From positions 2,666,001-2,730,000 of the forward strand of contig NZ_CP101988.1 in assembly GCF_024508335.1 (NCBI RefSeq): DNA of 64,000 bases. The letters are read 5' to 3'. Source of the DNA: Cellulomonas chengniuliangii (GTDB lineage Bacteria; Actinomycetota; Actinomycetes; Actinomycetales; Cellulomonadaceae). The notes under the pieces were generated by a model. It was not told the DNA's origin and did not search any database. It saw nothing but the letters and a program-made list of their open reading frames with translations. Made by a program: the position numbers and the translations under genes. The first letter of the stretch is position 1. Every line of letters begins with the position of its first letter. Positions 34,907 through 48,055 of this stretch are shown here, in pieces.

Positions 34907-36130
34907 ATGAAGCCCTGGGGCACACCCGGCTCGACCGTCGCCGCGCGCGTGATGCTGCTCGGATCAGGCGAGCTCGGCAAGGAGGTGCTGATCGCGCTGC
35001 AGCGCCTGGGGGTCGAGACCATCGCCGTGGACCGGTACCCGGGCGCCCCCGGGCACCAGGTCGCGCACCGCGCCCACACGATCGACATGACCGACCCGCA
35101 GGCGCTGCGGGACCTGGTCCTCGCCGAGCGCCCCGACCTGGTGGTCCCGGAGATCGAGGCCATCGCGACGTCGGCGCTCGAGGAGCTCGAGCGCGATGGC
35201 GTGGTGCGGGTGGTCCCCACAGCGCGCGCGACCCGCCTGACCATGGACCGGGAGGGCATCCGCCGCCTCGCCGCCGAGACGCTCGGCCTGCCGACCAGCC
35301 CGTACCGGTTCTGCGACTCGGAGGCCGAGCTGCGGGTCGCGATCGACGGCGACCCCTCGACCGGCGCGAGGGGCATCGGCTATCCGTGCGTGGTCAAGCC
35401 GGTGATGAGCAGCTCGGGCAAGGGCCAGAGCCGCCTCGACACCCCGGACGACATCACCCGCGCGTGGGAGCACGCGATGGCGGGCGGACGGGTCGCGGGG
35501 GGCCGGGTCATCGTCGAGGGGTTCGTGGACTTCGACTACGAGATCACGCTGCTGACGGTCCGCGCCCTCGAGGCCGACGGGACGACGGGCACGCACTTCT
35601 GCGAGCCGGTGGGCCACCGCCAGGTGGGCGGCGACTACGTGGAGAGCTGGCAGCCGCAGCCCATGTCGCCCGTGGCGCTGGGCCGGGCGCAGCAGATCGC
35701 GCAGGCGGTGACCGGCGACCTGGGCGGGTGGGGCGTGTTCGGCGTCGAGCTGTTCGTACGCGGGGACGACGTGTGGTTCAGCGAGGTCAGCCCTCGCCCG
35801 CACGACACCGGGATGGTCACGATGACCACCCAGCGGCAGAGCGAGTTCGACCTGCACGCCCGGGCGATCCTGGGGCTGCCGGTGGACACCACGCTGCTCA
35901 GCCCTGGCGCCAGCGCCGTCGTGTACGGCGGGGTCGACGCGGACGCCGTCGTGTTCGAGGGCGTCGCCGAGGCGCTCCGCGTCCCGCACAGCGACTTGCG
36001 GCTGTTCGGCAAGCCGACCAGCGGCGTGCGCCGCCGGATGGGCGTGGCGCTAGTGCACGACGACGACGTCGAGGCGGCCCGCGCTCAGGCGGCCCTCGTC
36101 GCGAGCCTGGTCAGCGTGCGCCCAGCCTGA
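34907..36130 (+). CDS. purT: Formate-dependent GAR transformylase PurT
   Basis: 407 aa ATP-grasp enzyme that formylates glycinamide ribonucleotide using formate and ATP in purine synthesis. [30 protein letters not shown] is the N-terminal domain, [15 protein letters not shown] is strongly conserved, [17 protein letters not shown] is the ATP-grasp lysine/glycine loop and [15 protein letters not shown] carries the metal ligands. AAGGAG precedes ATG 34907. Its last 20 bases overlap the convergent oxidoreductase gene. Confidence 0.94.
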   Translation: MKPWGTPGSTVAARVMLLGSGELGKEVLIALQRLGVETIAVDRYPGAPGHQVAHRAHTIDMTDPQALRDLVLAERPDLVVPEIEAIATSALEELERDGVVRVVPTARATRLTMDREGIRRLAAETLGLPTSPYRFCDSEAELRVAIDGDPSTGARGIGYPCVVKPVMSSSGKGQSRLDTPDDITRAWEHAMAGGRVAGGRVIVEGFVDFDYEITLLTVRALEADGTTGTHFCEPVGHRQVGGDYVESWQPQPMSPVALGRAQQIAQAVTGDLGGWGVFGVELFVRGDDVWFSEVSPRPHDTGMVTMTTQRQSEFDLHARAILGLPVDTTLLSPGASAVVYGGVDADAVVFEGVAEALRVPHSDLRLFGKPTSGVRRRMGVALVHDDDVEAARAQAALVASLVSVRPA

Positions 36131-38222
36131 CCGTGAGGCTGGCGGCCACCGCCGCACCCGCGCGCAGGCCTTGGTCGAAGGCGCGCACCGCGTTGAGGCC
36201 GGAGGCGTCGAGCGCGCCTCCGACCACCGTGCAGGGGACGCCGAGCGCCGCGAGCTCGTCGGCGAGCGGGGCGTGCGGCTCCTGCCCGGCTGCCACCACG
36301 ACGGTGTCGGCCGGGATCGTCTCCTCGGCGCCGGTGGCGTCGGCCACGACGAGGCCGTCCGGGGTGAGCCTGCGGTAGGCGACGCCGGTGCGGCTGCGCA
36401 CCCCGGCGTCGCGCAGGGCCTGCAGCACGGCCCACCTCGTCGACGCCCCGATCCCCTCCCCCACCCGGTCCCCGCGCCGCAGCACGGTGATCTCCCGTGC
36501 GGGCGGGGGCGCATGCCCGGCGCCCTCGACCCCTGCCTCCCGTCGGAACCGGTCCCGCGCCTGCGCCGACGTCTCGGCTCCCCCCACCAGCCCGGCTCCC
36601 CCCACCAGCCCGGCTCCCCCCACCAGCCCGGCTCCCCCCACCAGCCCGGCGCCCTCCACCAGCAGGTGCGCCAGGTCCACCGCGATGCCCCCGGCGCCGA
36701 TCACGGCGACCCGGCGGCCCACACGCCACGGCGCTGCGAAAGCCTCCCGGTAGTCGAGCACCGGCAGCAGCGCCGCGCCGGGCAGCACCACCCGGCGCGG
36801 TCGGACCCCGGTGGCGACCACCACGTGGGCGTGCGCGACGAAGTCCTCGGCGCGGGCGCTGACCCCCGTGCGCACCCGCACGCCGAGCCGCTCGAGCTCG
36901 TGCTCGAAGTAGCGGACCGTCTCGAGGTAGTCGGACTTGCCGGGCACCCGCCCCGCGAGGAGGAACTGCCCGCCGATCCGCCAGGCCTCCTCGATCAGGT
37001 CGACGTGGAGGCCTGCGGCGGCCAGGGTGGCGGCGGCCTGCATGCCGGCCGGCCCCGCTCCTGCCACCGCGACGCGCCGCGCCGGTGGCTCCGGCTCGCG
37101 GGCCACCCGAGGGAAGTCGAGCTCGCGACCGGCCCGGGGGTTCACCATGCAGGACACCCGCTCCGTGCCGATCGAGCGGTCGATGCAGGCCTGGTTGCAC
37201 GCGATGCAGGTGTTCACGAGGTCGAGGGCGCCGTCGCGCGACTTCGCGACCAGTCGGGGGTCCGCCAGGAACGGCCGGGCCATCGACACCAGGTCCACGT
37301 CGCCCTGCGCCAGCGCCGCCTCGGCGAGCGGCAGCGAGTTGACGCGGTTCGAGCCGATCACGGGGGTGGTGAGCCCCGCCTCGGCCACGCGGCGCCGGAT
37401 GCCGCCCGCGATGTCAAGCCACATCCCGTGCGGCACCAGGGCCTGCACGCTGGGCACCGACGACTCATGCCAGCCGATGCCGATGTTCAGCGCGTCCGCG
37501 CCCGCCGCGGCGAGCCGCACCGCCAGGTCGGCGCTCTGCTCGGGGGTGCTGGACCCCTCGACGAAGTCCGCCCCCGACGTGCGCACGATCACCGGGTAGT
37601 CCGGGCCCACCGCCGCGCGGACCGCGGCCAGCACCGCGAGCGGGAACGCGGCCCGCCGGTCCTCGTCGCCGCCCCACTCGTCGTTGCGCAGGTTCGTCAG
37701 CGGCGAGGCGAACTGGTTGATGAGGTAGCCCTCCGAGCCCATCACCTCGACCGCGTCGAACCCGGCGTCGCGGGCGGCGGCCGCGGCGGCCGCGAACGCC
37801 TCGATGACCCGCTCGATCCGCGCGCCGTCCATCGCCTCGGGCGTCCTGCGCGAGAAGCGCGAGTACACGGCCGACGGCGCCACGGTGGCCACGCCCTCGG
37901 CTGGCATCGCGTACCGCCCGGCATGGAAGAGCTGCAGGGCCAGCAGGGCGCCCTCCCCGTGCACGGCGTCGAGGGTGAGGGCCAACGCCTCCCAGGCGTC
38001 CGCGCGGTCGAGGACCAGGTACCGCGGCCCGCCGGAGCCCGCGGCGTCGACCGCCGCCCCACCCGTGACGATGAGCCCGGCGCCGCCCTCGGCGCGCTCG
38101 CGGTAGAAGGCCGCGAGCGCGGGCGGGTCGTGCTCGAGGTTGAGGTGCATCGATCCCATGACGATCCGGTGCGGCAGCCGCAGCGGCCCGATCCGGGCGG
38201 GCGAGAAGACGCGCGTGAGCAT
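36111..38222 (-). CDS. FadH-like NADH:flavin oxidoreductase/enoate reductase
   Basis: 703 aa with three parts. Residues 1-350 are an old-yellow-enzyme FMN barrel ([56 protein letters not shown]). A 4Fe-4S motif CxxCxxxCx11C follows (CIACNQAC to VSCMVNP). The C-terminal part holds FAD/NAD Rossmann folds ([34 protein letters not shown]). This is the 2,4-dienoyl-CoA reductase layout. An insertion of GAGLVG repeats follows the second Rossmann glycine motif. It is the last gene of the operon with the acyl-CoA dehydrogenase and the EPSP-ligase fusion, so a cyclic dienoyl-CoA is a plausible substrate. Confidence 0.88.
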   Translation of the reverse strand: MLTRVFSPARIGPLRLPHRIVMGSMHLNLEHDPPALAAFYRERAEGGAGLIVTGGAAVDAAGSGGPRYLVLDRADAWEALALTLDAVHGEGALLALQLFHAGRYAMPAEGVATVAPSAVYSRFSRRTPEAMDGARIERVIEAFAAAAAAARDAGFDAVEVMGSEGYLINQFASPLTNLRNDEWGGDEDRRAAFPLAVLAAVRAAVGPDYPVIVRTSGADFVEGSSTPEQSADLAVRLAAAGADALNIGIGWHESSVPSVQALVPHGMWLDIAGGIRRRVAEAGLTTPVIGSNRVNSLPLAEAALAQGDVDLVSMARPFLADPRLVAKSRDGALDLVNTCIACNQACIDRSIGTERVSCMVNPRAGRELDFPRVAREPEPPARRVAVAGAGPAGMQAAATLAAAGLHVDLIEEAWRIGGQFLLAGRVPGKSDYLETVRYFEHELERLGVRVRTGVSARAEDFVAHAHVVVATGVRPRRVVLPGAALLPVLDYREAFAAPWRVGRRVAVIGAGGIAVDLAHLLVEGAGLVGGAGLVGGAGLVGGAGLVGGAETSAQARDRFRREAGVEGAGHAPPPAREITVLRRGDRVGEGIGASTRWAVLQALRDAGVRSRTGVAYRRLTPDGLVVADATGAEETIPADTVVVAAGQEPHAPLADELAALGVPCTVVGGALDASGLNAVRAFDQGLRAGAAVAASLTVRLGAR
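36578..36649. repeat. 18-bp tandem repeat inside the oxidoreductase gene
   Basis: CTCCCCCCACCAGCCCGG is repeated four times without change (36578, 36596, 36614, 36632), with a degenerate fifth unit to about 36667. Each unit is six codons and encodes one GAGLVG on the minus strand, so copy-number change keeps the frame. It looks like a coding minisatellite. Confidence 0.9.
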
Positions 38223-38250
38223 CAGCGGCGGGCCGGCCGGTGTCGCCCGG

Positions 38251-39446
38251 TCATGGCTCGAGGTCCAGGGCGGCGGCGCGGCGCAGCAGATCGCGGGCGA
38301 TGACGGTCTTCTGGATCTCGTTGGTGCCCTCCTCGAACCGCTGGGCCCGGGCGTCGCGGTAGACCCGCTCGATGGGCATGGACTTCCAGTAGCCGATGCC
38401 GCCGTGCACCTGCAGCGCCTTGTCGGTGACCCGGGTGAGCATGTCCACGGCGGTGAGCTTGGCCATCGAGGACAGCGCCGGGGCGCTCGCCTCGCCGTCC
38501 TGCCAGGCCCGCGCCGCGGTGAGGGTCAGCGCCTTGGCCGCTTCGATGTCCGCCTCGTTCTCCGCGAGCTGGAACGCGATGGCCTGCCGGGACGCGAGCG
38601 GCTTGCCGAACGTGACCCGCCGGGTGGCGTAGGCGACGGCGAGTTGCTGGGCGCGCTGGGCCAGGCCGACGCAGCTCATCGCGACCGAGATCCTGCTGGG
38701 GGTGAGGAACCCGCCGAGCGCCACCGCGAGCCCTTCGCCCTCCTCGCCCAGGCGTTGGTCGACCGGCACGGGCGCGTCCTCGAAGCGCAGGGTGGCGTGG
38801 TCGGTGCCGTGCACCCCCATGGTCTGACTGGTGTCCTCGACGACCACGCCGGGCGTCTCGCGGTCCACCAGCAGCGCGACGGTGCCCTCCTTGCCGATGC
38901 TGCCTGCCAGGCGGGCGAACAGCAGCCAGTAGTCGCACCGCACCCCGAAGGTGATGAGGTGCTTGCGCCCAGTCAGCAGGTACATGTCGCCGTCGCGGCG
39001 GACCGTGGAGGTGATGTCCGCGCCGGTGCCGTTGCCGGGCTCGGTCAGCGTGAACGCGACCGTCAGCTTGCCAGCCACCGCCGGCTTGACGAACTGCTCG
39101 CGCTGGCGGTCGTCGGCGAACGGGTTCATCGCCCGCCACGTCCCGTTCACCACGTGCACGATCATCCGCACCGACGCGTGCGACCGGGAGAACACCTCCA
39201 TCAGCCCCATCCACTGCACGAAGCTGAGCCCTCGCCCGCCGAGGTCGCGGGGGGCCGCGAGCGCGAGGAACCCCCGGTCCACCAGCTCGTCCCACAATGC
39301 GTCGGGGACCACGCCGTCGGCCTCGATCCGCTCGGCCCAGGCCTCGCCCGGGCCCTCGACCCACGCGGTGACGTCGGCCAGGATCTGGCGGAACTCCGGG
39401 TCGGGGACGCTGCTGCCCCGGCCGTCGGCGGTGATGGCGGTGATGC

Positions 39447-39450
<4 letters not shown>
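38251..39450 (-). CDS. Acyl-CoA dehydrogenase
   Basis: 399 aa, full-length. FTLTEPGNGTGADITSTVRRDGD is the flavin-binding beta domain, RVTFGKPLASRQAIAFQLAENEADIEA the C-terminal helix bundle, and QVHGGIGYWKSMPIERVYRDAR followed by FEEGTNEIQKTVIARDLL supplies the catalytic glutamate (EGTNEIQ). It removes hydrogens alpha,beta to a CoA thioester. GTG 39450 overlaps the stop of the fusion gene (GTGA) and has GAGGAG upstream, so all are coupled. A cyclohexane- or cyclohexene-carboxyl-CoA is an attractive substrate by context. Confidence 0.92.
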
Positions 39451-42545
<3,095 letters not shown>

Positions 42546-42558
42546 GCCTGAGCGCCCC

Positions 42559-42570
42559 CCGAAGCTTCGG
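42559..42570. promoter_or_regulatory. 12-bp palindrome in front of the fusion-gene operon
   Basis: CCGAAGCTTCGG is a perfect palindrome 13 bases before the start codon of the EPSP-ligase fusion gene. Upstream on the minus strand is an unusually AT-rich GACATATTGCC, a -10 candidate, so the palindrome should lie at or just after the transcription start, a repressor-like position. The binding protein is unknown. The palindrome also contains the restriction-type core AAGCTT. Confidence 0.45.
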
Positions 42571-42640
42571 CAATATGTCGCCTTTGTCCTTCTGACGCTA
42601 GTGCTCGACGTCAGGGAGCACCACGGGGCGTGCCAGGAGG

Positions 42641-43141
42641 TCAGCGCGCCGGATCGGCCAGCCGGAAGAACAGCTCGGTCTGCCAGCGGCTCATGTCGGG
42701 CTGCTCGTCCGGGTCCGTCAGGTAGCTCTCGACCCGGCACCCCCAGGCGTCGCCGCGCGGGTCGTCCCACCGGTCGAACTCGAGCCCTTCCTGCTCCGCC
42801 CAGGCCAGGAGGCCACCCGTCGCCTCGACCAGCTCGTCGGGGTGTCCCTCGTGGGTCACCGTGGCGTACTCCCCGGCGGGCAGCACGCCGGCGACCACCT
42901 CGCCCGAGCCCTCAAGCGCCTGCGGCACGGGCAGGCCCGCCTCCACCAGCAGCTCGCGGTCCATGTCGATCACGTGGTACCGGATGAACGGCGGCCCTGA
43001 CGGCTCCACGCCGGCTGCGGCCAGCCAGACCACCAGCTGGTCGAGCCGCTCGACGACCTTGTCGAACGTGGTCATGGTGGTGGCCTGGTGGATGCCCACG
43101 TAGGGCTGGGCGTCGCGGTGCTCGACGCGGGGCTGGGACAT
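42641..43141 (-). CDS. GyrI-like effector-binding domain protein
   Basis: 166 aa. VEHRDAQPYVGIHQATTMTTF and PPFIRYHVIDMDRELLVEAGLPV, then LPAGEYATVTHEGHPDELVEA, are the pattern of the GyrI/AraC effector-binding (SOUL-like) fold, here without a DNA-binding domain. Such proteins bind small hydrophobic ligands. AGGAG lies six bases before ATG 43141. It is 95 bases upstream of the fusion gene on the same strand, but a promoter between them suggests separate transcription. Confidence 0.82.
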   Translation of the reverse strand: MSQPRVEHRDAQPYVGIHQATTMTTFDKVVERLDQLVVWLAAAGVEPSGPPFIRYHVIDMDRELLVEAGLPVPQALEGSGEVVAGVLPAGEYATVTHEGHPDELVEATGGLLAWAEQEGLEFDRWDDPRGDAWGCRVESYLTDPDEQPDMSRWQTELFFRLADPAR

Positions 43142-43292
43142 GGCGACTCCTGGTCGGCTCTCGGTCAGCGCGCTCGCCCCACGGACGCGGGGCCCATCCC
43201 GACACTAGGGCCGGGCGGCGGCGCCGTCCTGCCCGCCAGCGCCGCGCCCGTCCCGGGTTCCGCTGCGCGCGCCGTGCTCGTAGCCTCGAAGG

Positions 43293-43565
43293 ATGTGCCG
43301 GAACATCCGAACCCTCCACAACTTCGAGCCCGCCGCCTCGGACGACGAGGTGCACGCCGCGGCGCTGCAGTACGTGCGGAAGATCAGCGGGTCCACCACC
43401 CCGTCGCAGGCGAACCGCGCCGCGTTCGACCGCGCCGTGGCTGAGATCGCGCACATCACCCAGCACCTGCTCGACGACCTCGTGACCACCGCGCCGCCCA
43501 AGGACCGCGAGGTCGAGGCGGCCAAGGCGAAGGCGCGCAGCGCGCAGCGGTTCGCCCCGGTCTGA
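43293..43565 (+). CDS. DUF2277 family protein
   Basis: 90 aa. MCRNIRTLHNFEPAASDDEV and ALQYVRKISGSTTPSQANRAAF are nearly identical to the DUF2277 consensus; the conserved Cys2 is present. The function is unknown; many members are encoded near DNA-damage or housekeeping genes. TAGCCT lies eight bases before the ATG (leaderless). Length is typical. Confidence 0.92.
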   Translation: MCRNIRTLHNFEPAASDDEVHAAALQYVRKISGSTTPSQANRAAFDRAVAEIAHITQHLLDDLVTTAPPKDREVEAAKAKARSAQRFAPV

Positions 43566-43640
43566 GGCCGGTCGTCGCGGGGGTTGCGCAGCGCCTACCG
43601 ACGGGTACGCTCAGCCTGCCCCGTCGGAGTGGTCGATCCG

Positions 43641-45320
43641 ATGAGAGCTGTCGGATCGCACCGTGTGGCGCCCCCCTCCCGCTCGACCATCGGACTCGCC
43701 ATCGCCACCATCCCCGCCCCGCGTGACGTCTACCTCGCACCTCCCGAGACCGACGTCGAGCCCGCCCTGCCCGTCACGGCCGCCTCACGCGCGCGACTGC
43801 GGGAACGCGGCGACCTGGTCCGGCTCAAGGGGCGCTACTGCCTGGTCAACGACTCGTTGACCCCGCATGCGGCGATGGTCGAGGACCTGCTGTTCGTGCG
43901 CGACGCCCTGGACCGGGCCGGCATCGACTGCCTGCTGGTGCGCGGCAACGACGAGCGCCCGGTGATCGCGGTGGACCGGGCAGACCGCAAGGCCCTGCGC
44001 GCGGCGCTGACCAGCGCGTGCGCTGACGAGCCGTTCTACGTCAAGCCGCTCGACGCGAAGGCGCCGACGCTGCTGGTCGCCGACGGCGCGCTGTCCACCA
44101 CGTCGAAGGCCCGAGCGTTCCGGCTCTACCGGCCGCGCGTGTGCCTCAACGGCGGCCTGCGGTACGGCGCCGCGACGGGCGTGCAGATCGAGCTGTGGGC
44201 GTTCGGCGACGAGGACATCGTCCTGCCCGTCGAGAACTCCCTGACCCGCCGCACCATCCACCGCGACGAGGCGGTGCGCGGCCAGGTGGAGCGGTACGGG
44301 CGCACCTGGTCGACCATCGAGAACATGTTCGCCGAGCACGCCGCGGACATCAGGTTCGACATCGACCTGGTGTTCTCGTGGGTGGACGGCACCGACAGCG
44401 CCTGGCAGAAGGCCCGCGCCGCGCGCATGCAGAGCTACGTGGTGGGCGAGGGCGACGACTCCGAGGCCCGGTTCCGGCAGATCGACGAGCTGCGGTACGC
44501 GCTGCGCTCGGTGCACATGTTCGCCCCGTGGGTGCGGCGCATCTTCGTGGCGAGCGACTCCCCCAAGCCGGCGTGGCTCGCCGACCACCCGTCGGTGACG
44601 TTCGTGCGCAGCGAGGAGTTCTTCACCGACACCTCGGTGCTGCCCACCCACAACTCGCAGGCCGTCGAGTCGCAGCTGCACCACATACCGGGCCTGGCAG
44701 AGCACTTCCTGTACTCGAACGACGACATGTTCTTCGGCCGCGCGGTGAGCCCGGCGATGTTCTTCTCCCCCGGCGGCATCACCAAGTTCATCGAGGCCAG
44801 CACCCGCATCGGGCTCGGGGAGAACAACGAGGTGCGCAGCGGCTTCGAGAACGCGGCCCGCGTCAACCGCCGGCTGCTCAACGAGCGCTTCGGCCGCGTC
44901 ACCACCCGCCACCTCGAGCACGCCGCGACCCCGCTGCGCCGCAGCGTCATGGCCGAGCTCGAGGCCGAGTTCCCCGCGGAGTTCGCCGCCACCGCCGCCA
45001 GCCCGTTCCGGGCGAGCTCGAACATCTCGGTGACGAACTCGCTCTACCACTACTACGCCCTGCTCACCGGGCACGCCGTCGCGCAGGAGAACGCCCGCGT
45101 GAAGTACGTCGACACCACCTCGCGGGCCGGGCTCGCGGACATGACGTCGCTGCTCGCCTCGCGGGACATGGACTTCTTCTGCCTCAACGACGGCAGCTTC
45201 CCCGAGATCGACGCTGACCTGCGCACCCGGGCCGTGACGGAGTTCCTCGAGCAGTACTACCCGATCGCGGCGCCGTGGGAGAAGCCGGTGGACGGAGGGG
45301 CGGTCGTCAGCCCCGCCTGA
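43641..45320 (+). CDS. Stealth family sugar-phosphate transferase
   Basis: 559 aa. All Stealth blocks are visible: CR1 [19 protein letters not shown]2 [30 protein letters not shown]3-like [32 protein letters not shown] and CR4 MDFFCLNDG. These enzymes transfer sugar-1-phosphates (UMP released) to build capsules or wall polysaccharides, as in GlcNAc-phosphotransferases. About 190 N-terminal residues of alpha/beta type precede CR1. ATG 43641 was chosen; an ATG 19 codons upstream lies before a TACGCT promoter-like box. The end overlaps the convergent phosphodiesterase by 14 bases. Confidence 0.9.
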   Translation: MRAVGSHRVAPPSRSTIGLAIATIPAPRDVYLAPPETDVEPALPVTAASRARLRERGDLVRLKGRYCLVNDSLTPHAAMVEDLLFVRDALDRAGIDCLLVRGNDERPVIAVDRADRKALRAALTSACADEPFYVKPLDAKAPTLLVADGALSTTSKARAFRLYRPRVCLNGGLRYGAATGVQIELWAFGDEDIVLPVENSLTRRTIHRDEAVRGQVERYGRTWSTIENMFAEHAADIRFDIDLVFSWVDGTDSAWQKARAARMQSYVVGEGDDSEARFRQIDELRYALRSVHMFAPWVRRIFVASDSPKPAWLADHPSVTFVRSEEFFTDTSVLPTHNSQAVESQLHHIPGLAEHFLYSNDDMFFGRAVSPAMFFSPGGITKFIEASTRIGLGENNEVRSGFENAARVNRRLLNERFGRVTTRHLEHAATPLRRSVMAELEAEFPAEFAATAASPFRASSNISVTNSLYHYYALLTGHAVAQENARVKYVDTTSRAGLADMTSLLASRDMDFFCLNDGSFPEIDADLRTRAVTEFLEQYYPIAAPWEKPVDGGAVVSPA

Positions 45321-46254
45321 CGGCCGCCCCCGCGCGGGAGCCACCCGCTCCCACGACGGGCCGCTCGGTGAGCGGCTCCGGGATGACGACGCCCGCGGCG
45401 GCCAGGCGCCGGGTCGCCTCCTCGGGCGTCACCGGCTCCCCCACCGTCAGGCCTGTGCCGAGCGGGACCACCGAGTGCACGATCGTGTCGTCGTACACGT
45501 GCACCAAGTTGAAGCCCTGCGCGCCGTCGCGTCCCCGCAGGCCGCCGCCCGCCGCCACGTTGAGGTCCTGCGTGTAGCAGGTGGCCGACGCGACCGACAC
45601 GGGGATGCCCGCGAACATCGCGGTCGTCGAATAGTGCAGGTGCCCGGCGAGCACGGTGCGCACGTCGGTACCGCGCAGCACGTCGGCCAGGCGGTGCTGG
45701 TCGCGCAGCTCGACGAGCACCGCGAGGTCCAGCACGCTGGGCACCGGCGGGTGGTGCAGCGCGAGGATGGTGCCGTGCGGGGCTGGATCGCTCAGCACCC
45801 GGGCGAGCCAGTCCAGCTGCGACTGGCGGATCTCGCCGTGGTGGTGGCCCGGCACGCTGGTGTCGAGGGTGACGATGCGCAGGCCATCCACCTCGTCGAC
45901 GCGGTCGATCGGGTCGTCGGTGGCCGGCTCGCCCAGCAGCGCGTGGCGGACGCCCGCCCTGTCGTCGTGGTTGCCCATGGCCCATACGACGAGCGCGCCG
46001 AGCCGCTCGGCGACGGGCTCCATGACCGCCCGCAGCAGCGCGTACGCGTCGGGCTCGCCCTTGTCAGCCAGGTCGCCCGTGACGACGATCGCGTCCGGAC
46101 GGGCGCCGGACGCCTCGGCCTCGGCCAGCACCTGCCGCAGCCGCGCGGTCGCGTCGACGGCGCCGTACAGCGGGCCGTCACCGACCAGGTGGGTGTCGCT
46201 CAGGTGCCAGAGCACATGGTGCGGGCGAGGGTGCTCGGCTACGCGGTGGTTCAT
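45307..46254 (-). CDS. Calcineurin-like phosphodiesterase (CpdA-like)
   Basis: 315 aa. The metal-binding set is complete: [39 protein letters not shown] and AGHLHYS. The order and spacing match class III cyclic-nucleotide phosphodiesterases (CpdA/Rv0805 type). Whether cAMP is the real substrate is open; the fold also covers glycerophosphodiesters. ATG 46254 follows a GGGGAA site. Confidence 0.9.
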   Translation of the reverse strand: MNHRVAEHPRPHHVLWHLSDTHLVGDGPLYGAVDATARLRQVLAEAEASGARPDAIVVTGDLADKGEPDAYALLRAVMEPVAERLGALVVWAMGNHDDRAGVRHALLGEPATDDPIDRVDEVDGLRIVTLDTSVPGHHHGEIRQSQLDWLARVLSDPAPHGTILALHHPPVPSVLDLAVLVELRDQHRLADVLRGTDVRTVLAGHLHYSTTAMFAGIPVSVASATCYTQDLNVAAGGGLRGRDGAQGFNLVHVYDDTIVHSVVPLGTGLTVGEPVTPEEATRRLAAAGVVIPEPLTERPVVGAGGSRAGAAVRRG

Positions 46255-46362
46255 CGTTCCCCGTCCTGGGTTCCCGGTCGTGCGTCGATCTCACCAGCCC
46301 CCACCCAACACCCGGTGACCTGCGGGCATCGGGGAGGTGTCGAACCGGGAGCGTCCGGACAT

Positions 46363-46382
46363 GGGGGCGCGCCTGCGCCCCC
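46363..46382 (-). terminator. GC hairpin after rpmE2
   Basis: GGGGGCGC (46363-46370), a GCCT loop and GCGCCCCC (46375-46382) form a perfect 8-bp stem about 30 bases beyond the rpmE2 stop on the minus strand. It probably ends rpmE2 transcription. Confidence 0.55.
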
Positions 46383-46412
46383 GCGGCCGCGGGGCCGCTC
46401 GGGGTACGACTC

Positions 46413-46730
46413 TCAGGCGTCGTCGGAGTCGGAGGCCTCGGGGGCCGGAGTCTCGGGGGCAGCCGTCTGCGCGGCGCCCTTGCTGCCCCGGTCGCCGTAG
46501 CGCTGCCGGAACTTCTCCACACGCCCGGCGGTGTCCACCACGCGCGACTGCCCCGTGTAGAACGGGTGCGTCGCGCTCGAGATCTCAATATCGACCAGTG
46601 GGTAGGTATTGCCGTCCTCCCAGACGATGGTCTTCGACGGCGTCGCCGTGGACCGCGTCAGGAAGGCGAACTCGCCAGACACGTCGCGGAAGACGACCGG
46701 GTGGTAGTCGGGGTGGATGTCCTTCTTCAT
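46413..46730 (-). CDS. rpmE2: 50S ribosomal protein L31 type B
   Basis: 105 aa. [19 protein letters not shown] and [25 protein letters not shown] are the type B L31 signature. The zinc-binding Cys residues of type A L31 are absent, so this is the zinc-independent paralogue, which in many bacteria replaces L31A under zinc starvation. The last 25 residues are Ala/Pro/Asp-rich. GGAGG precedes the ATG. I see no clear Zur box in the short upstream region. Confidence 0.95.
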   Translation of the reverse strand: MKKDIHPDYHPVVFRDVSGEFAFLTRSTATPSKTIVWEDGNTYPLVDIEISSATHPFYTGQSRVVDTAGRVEKFRQRYGDRGSKGAAQTAAPETPAPEASDSDDA

Positions 46731-46789
46731 GCCTCCAGCATGTGCCGGGAGGCTGGACGGCGCACCCGCGGGGGCCCCGCTTCAGCCCG

Positions 46790-47125
46790 TCACGCCAGCC
46801 CGAGCAGGCGGCGCGTGATCATCTCCACGCGGAGCAGGGCGAACTCCTCGATGACGCCGAATCGGCGACTGAGCCGCGCAGGAGAGATCGCGCGGAGGTC
46901 CTCGCACTTGATGTAGCTGGTCGCCACCAGACCAGAAGGGCCCGGCTCCACCTCGACATGCGTCGGCGCGTCGCGCCGCGTCCGGGTGAGGGGGACGACG
47001 GTGACGACAGGTGGCCGCGAGTCCAGCCACGGTTGTGCAGACAGAATCAGGACTGGCCGGACGAGAGCCTGCTCGTGCCCGACAGGGTCCCCGAGGTCAG
47101 CGAGGTAGAGGTCGCCGCGCCTCAC
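46790..47125 (-). CDS. MazF/PemK-type endoribonuclease toxin
   Basis: 111 aa. RRGDLYLADLGDPVGHEQALVRPVLILS is the MazF N-terminus with the conserved RP and ligand loop, VVPLTRTRRDAPTHVEV the middle and SYIKCEDLRAISPARLSRRFGVI the end of the fold. It should be a ribosome-independent mRNA interferase. GTG 47125 overlaps the antitoxin stop (GTGA), the usual order antitoxin-toxin. Confidence 0.88.
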   Translation of the reverse strand: MRRGDLYLADLGDPVGHEQALVRPVLILSAQPWLDSRPPVVTVVPLTRTRRDAPTHVEVEPGPSGLVATSYIKCEDLRAISPARLSRRFGVIEEFALLRVEMITRRLLGLA

Positions 47126-47370
47126 CAGGCATCCGCTTCGATCGCGTCATCGTCAGGGTCGCCGAGGTTGTCACGCAGAGCGACCGACGCGAGGGAATCC
47201 TGAGGCGACGCGGCGTTGCTGGCACGGACGCTCTCCCAGAACTCGTGCTCCTCGGTCTCGTCGAGCACATGCTCGAGCGCCCCGGCGAGGGTGGTGTTCT
47301 CCCGGTGGGCCCTCGCGGCGAGCCGGTCGCGCAGCGTTCGCGGCACCTTGATGGTGGTCAGAGGTGTCAT
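47122..47370 (-). CDS. Ribbon-helix-helix-like antitoxin
   Basis: 82 aa. TTIKVPRTLRDRLAARAHRENTTLAGALEHVLD fits a ribbon-helix-helix DNA-binding N-terminus; the acidic C-terminus (GDPDDDAIEADAW) would bind the MazF-like toxin. ATG 47370 sits seven bases after TATGAT, a leaderless start. The frame stays open for another 101 codons upstream, but the family-like sequence begins at this ATG. TCATACC repeats at 47367 and 47379 overlap the promoter and could be the autoregulatory operator. Confidence 0.8.
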   Translation of the reverse strand: MTPLTTIKVPRTLRDRLAARAHRENTTLAGALEHVLDETEEHEFWESVRASNAASPQDSLASVALRDNLGDPDDDAIEADAW

Positions 47371-47791
47371 ACCGTTGATCATACCGCTGGCACCGCCCAT
47401 CGGTACTACCGCACCCCGGGTCGGTTCCGCGGCTGCCTTCACACCTGTCACCGTCATCAGGAGGAACACCGAGTCCGCCTCAGCCAGCACGGCGTGGCGC
47501 ACGCGCGTGAGCGGTGCGTTATCGCCCGTGAACTGCACGTCAGCGTCCGCGCCGGTGCTACTCAGGCGCTCCACCAGGACTCGCACGCTGGCCGTGTCAT
47601 GCTCGGCGAGCTCGACGCCGACCGCTCGTCCATCGGGGCGCACCGAGGCCATCGGCAACATCGAATTACACAACTGGATCGCCCGCGGCTATCACAACCC
47701 CGACTACGACCGACTATGTATGCCCCTGGTCTGCGACAGTGCGAACCAAGCCCCCTCCGAAAGTCCGATGAGCCGGCAGAAGAGGCGCGAC
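47371..47791. other. Stretch without a confident gene
   Basis: 421 bases between the antitoxin and the 47792 gene. The minus-strand frame of the antitoxin is open through most of it (containing GVELAEHDTASVRVLVERL and ADSVFLLMTVTG), which looks like a gene remnant rather than random sequence. On the plus strand GNIELHNWIARGYHNPDY is a second suggestive fragment. Neither has a start with a ribosome site or a known family. Confidence 0.4.
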
Positions 47792-48055
47792 TCAGGAAAG
47801 GCGCCAGCCTGCATGGTCGAAGGCTCGTGCAATTCGAGCGAGGATCAGATCCCTACGGCCAGGCGGCAGGTCAGGGATACTCTCCCCATTCACAACCACA
47901 TGAACAGGAGACTCGTTCATCGTCTCCGAGTCGACATGGACCATTCCTTGATCGTCGCGATAGTTAATTCCGGTTCTTCCCGCAACCCGGATGCGGTACC
48001 CCTCGGACGAGCGGACCACATCCCTCAAGCGAGATTTCTTGAATCTCTCGGTCAT
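47792..48055 (-). CDS. Small protein, possible immunity protein
   Basis: 87 aa. GYRIRVAGRTGINYRDDQGMVHVDSETM is a beta-rich start, followed by VVVNGESIPDLPPGRRDLILARIARAFDHAGWRLS, a helix typical of small immunity-like proteins of polymorphic toxin loci. No named family is certain. ATG 48055 has AAGGAG nine bases upstream. The gene is clearly less GC-rich than its neighbours and opens the accessory island. Confidence 0.6.
   Translation of the reverse strand: MTERFKKSRLRDVVRSSEGYRIRVAGRTGINYRDDQGMVHVDSETMNESPVHVVVNGESIPDLPPGRRDLILARIARAFDHAGWRLS

Noticed and set aside
36578-36649. CRISPR-like array
   Set aside because: The units are head-to-tail without spacers and lie in frame within a coding gene, so they are a minisatellite.
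47122-47673. A 183-aa version of the antitoxin
   Set aside because: The extension lacks a ribosome site, and TATGAT sits seven bases before the internal ATG 47370, giving a normal 82-aa antitoxin.
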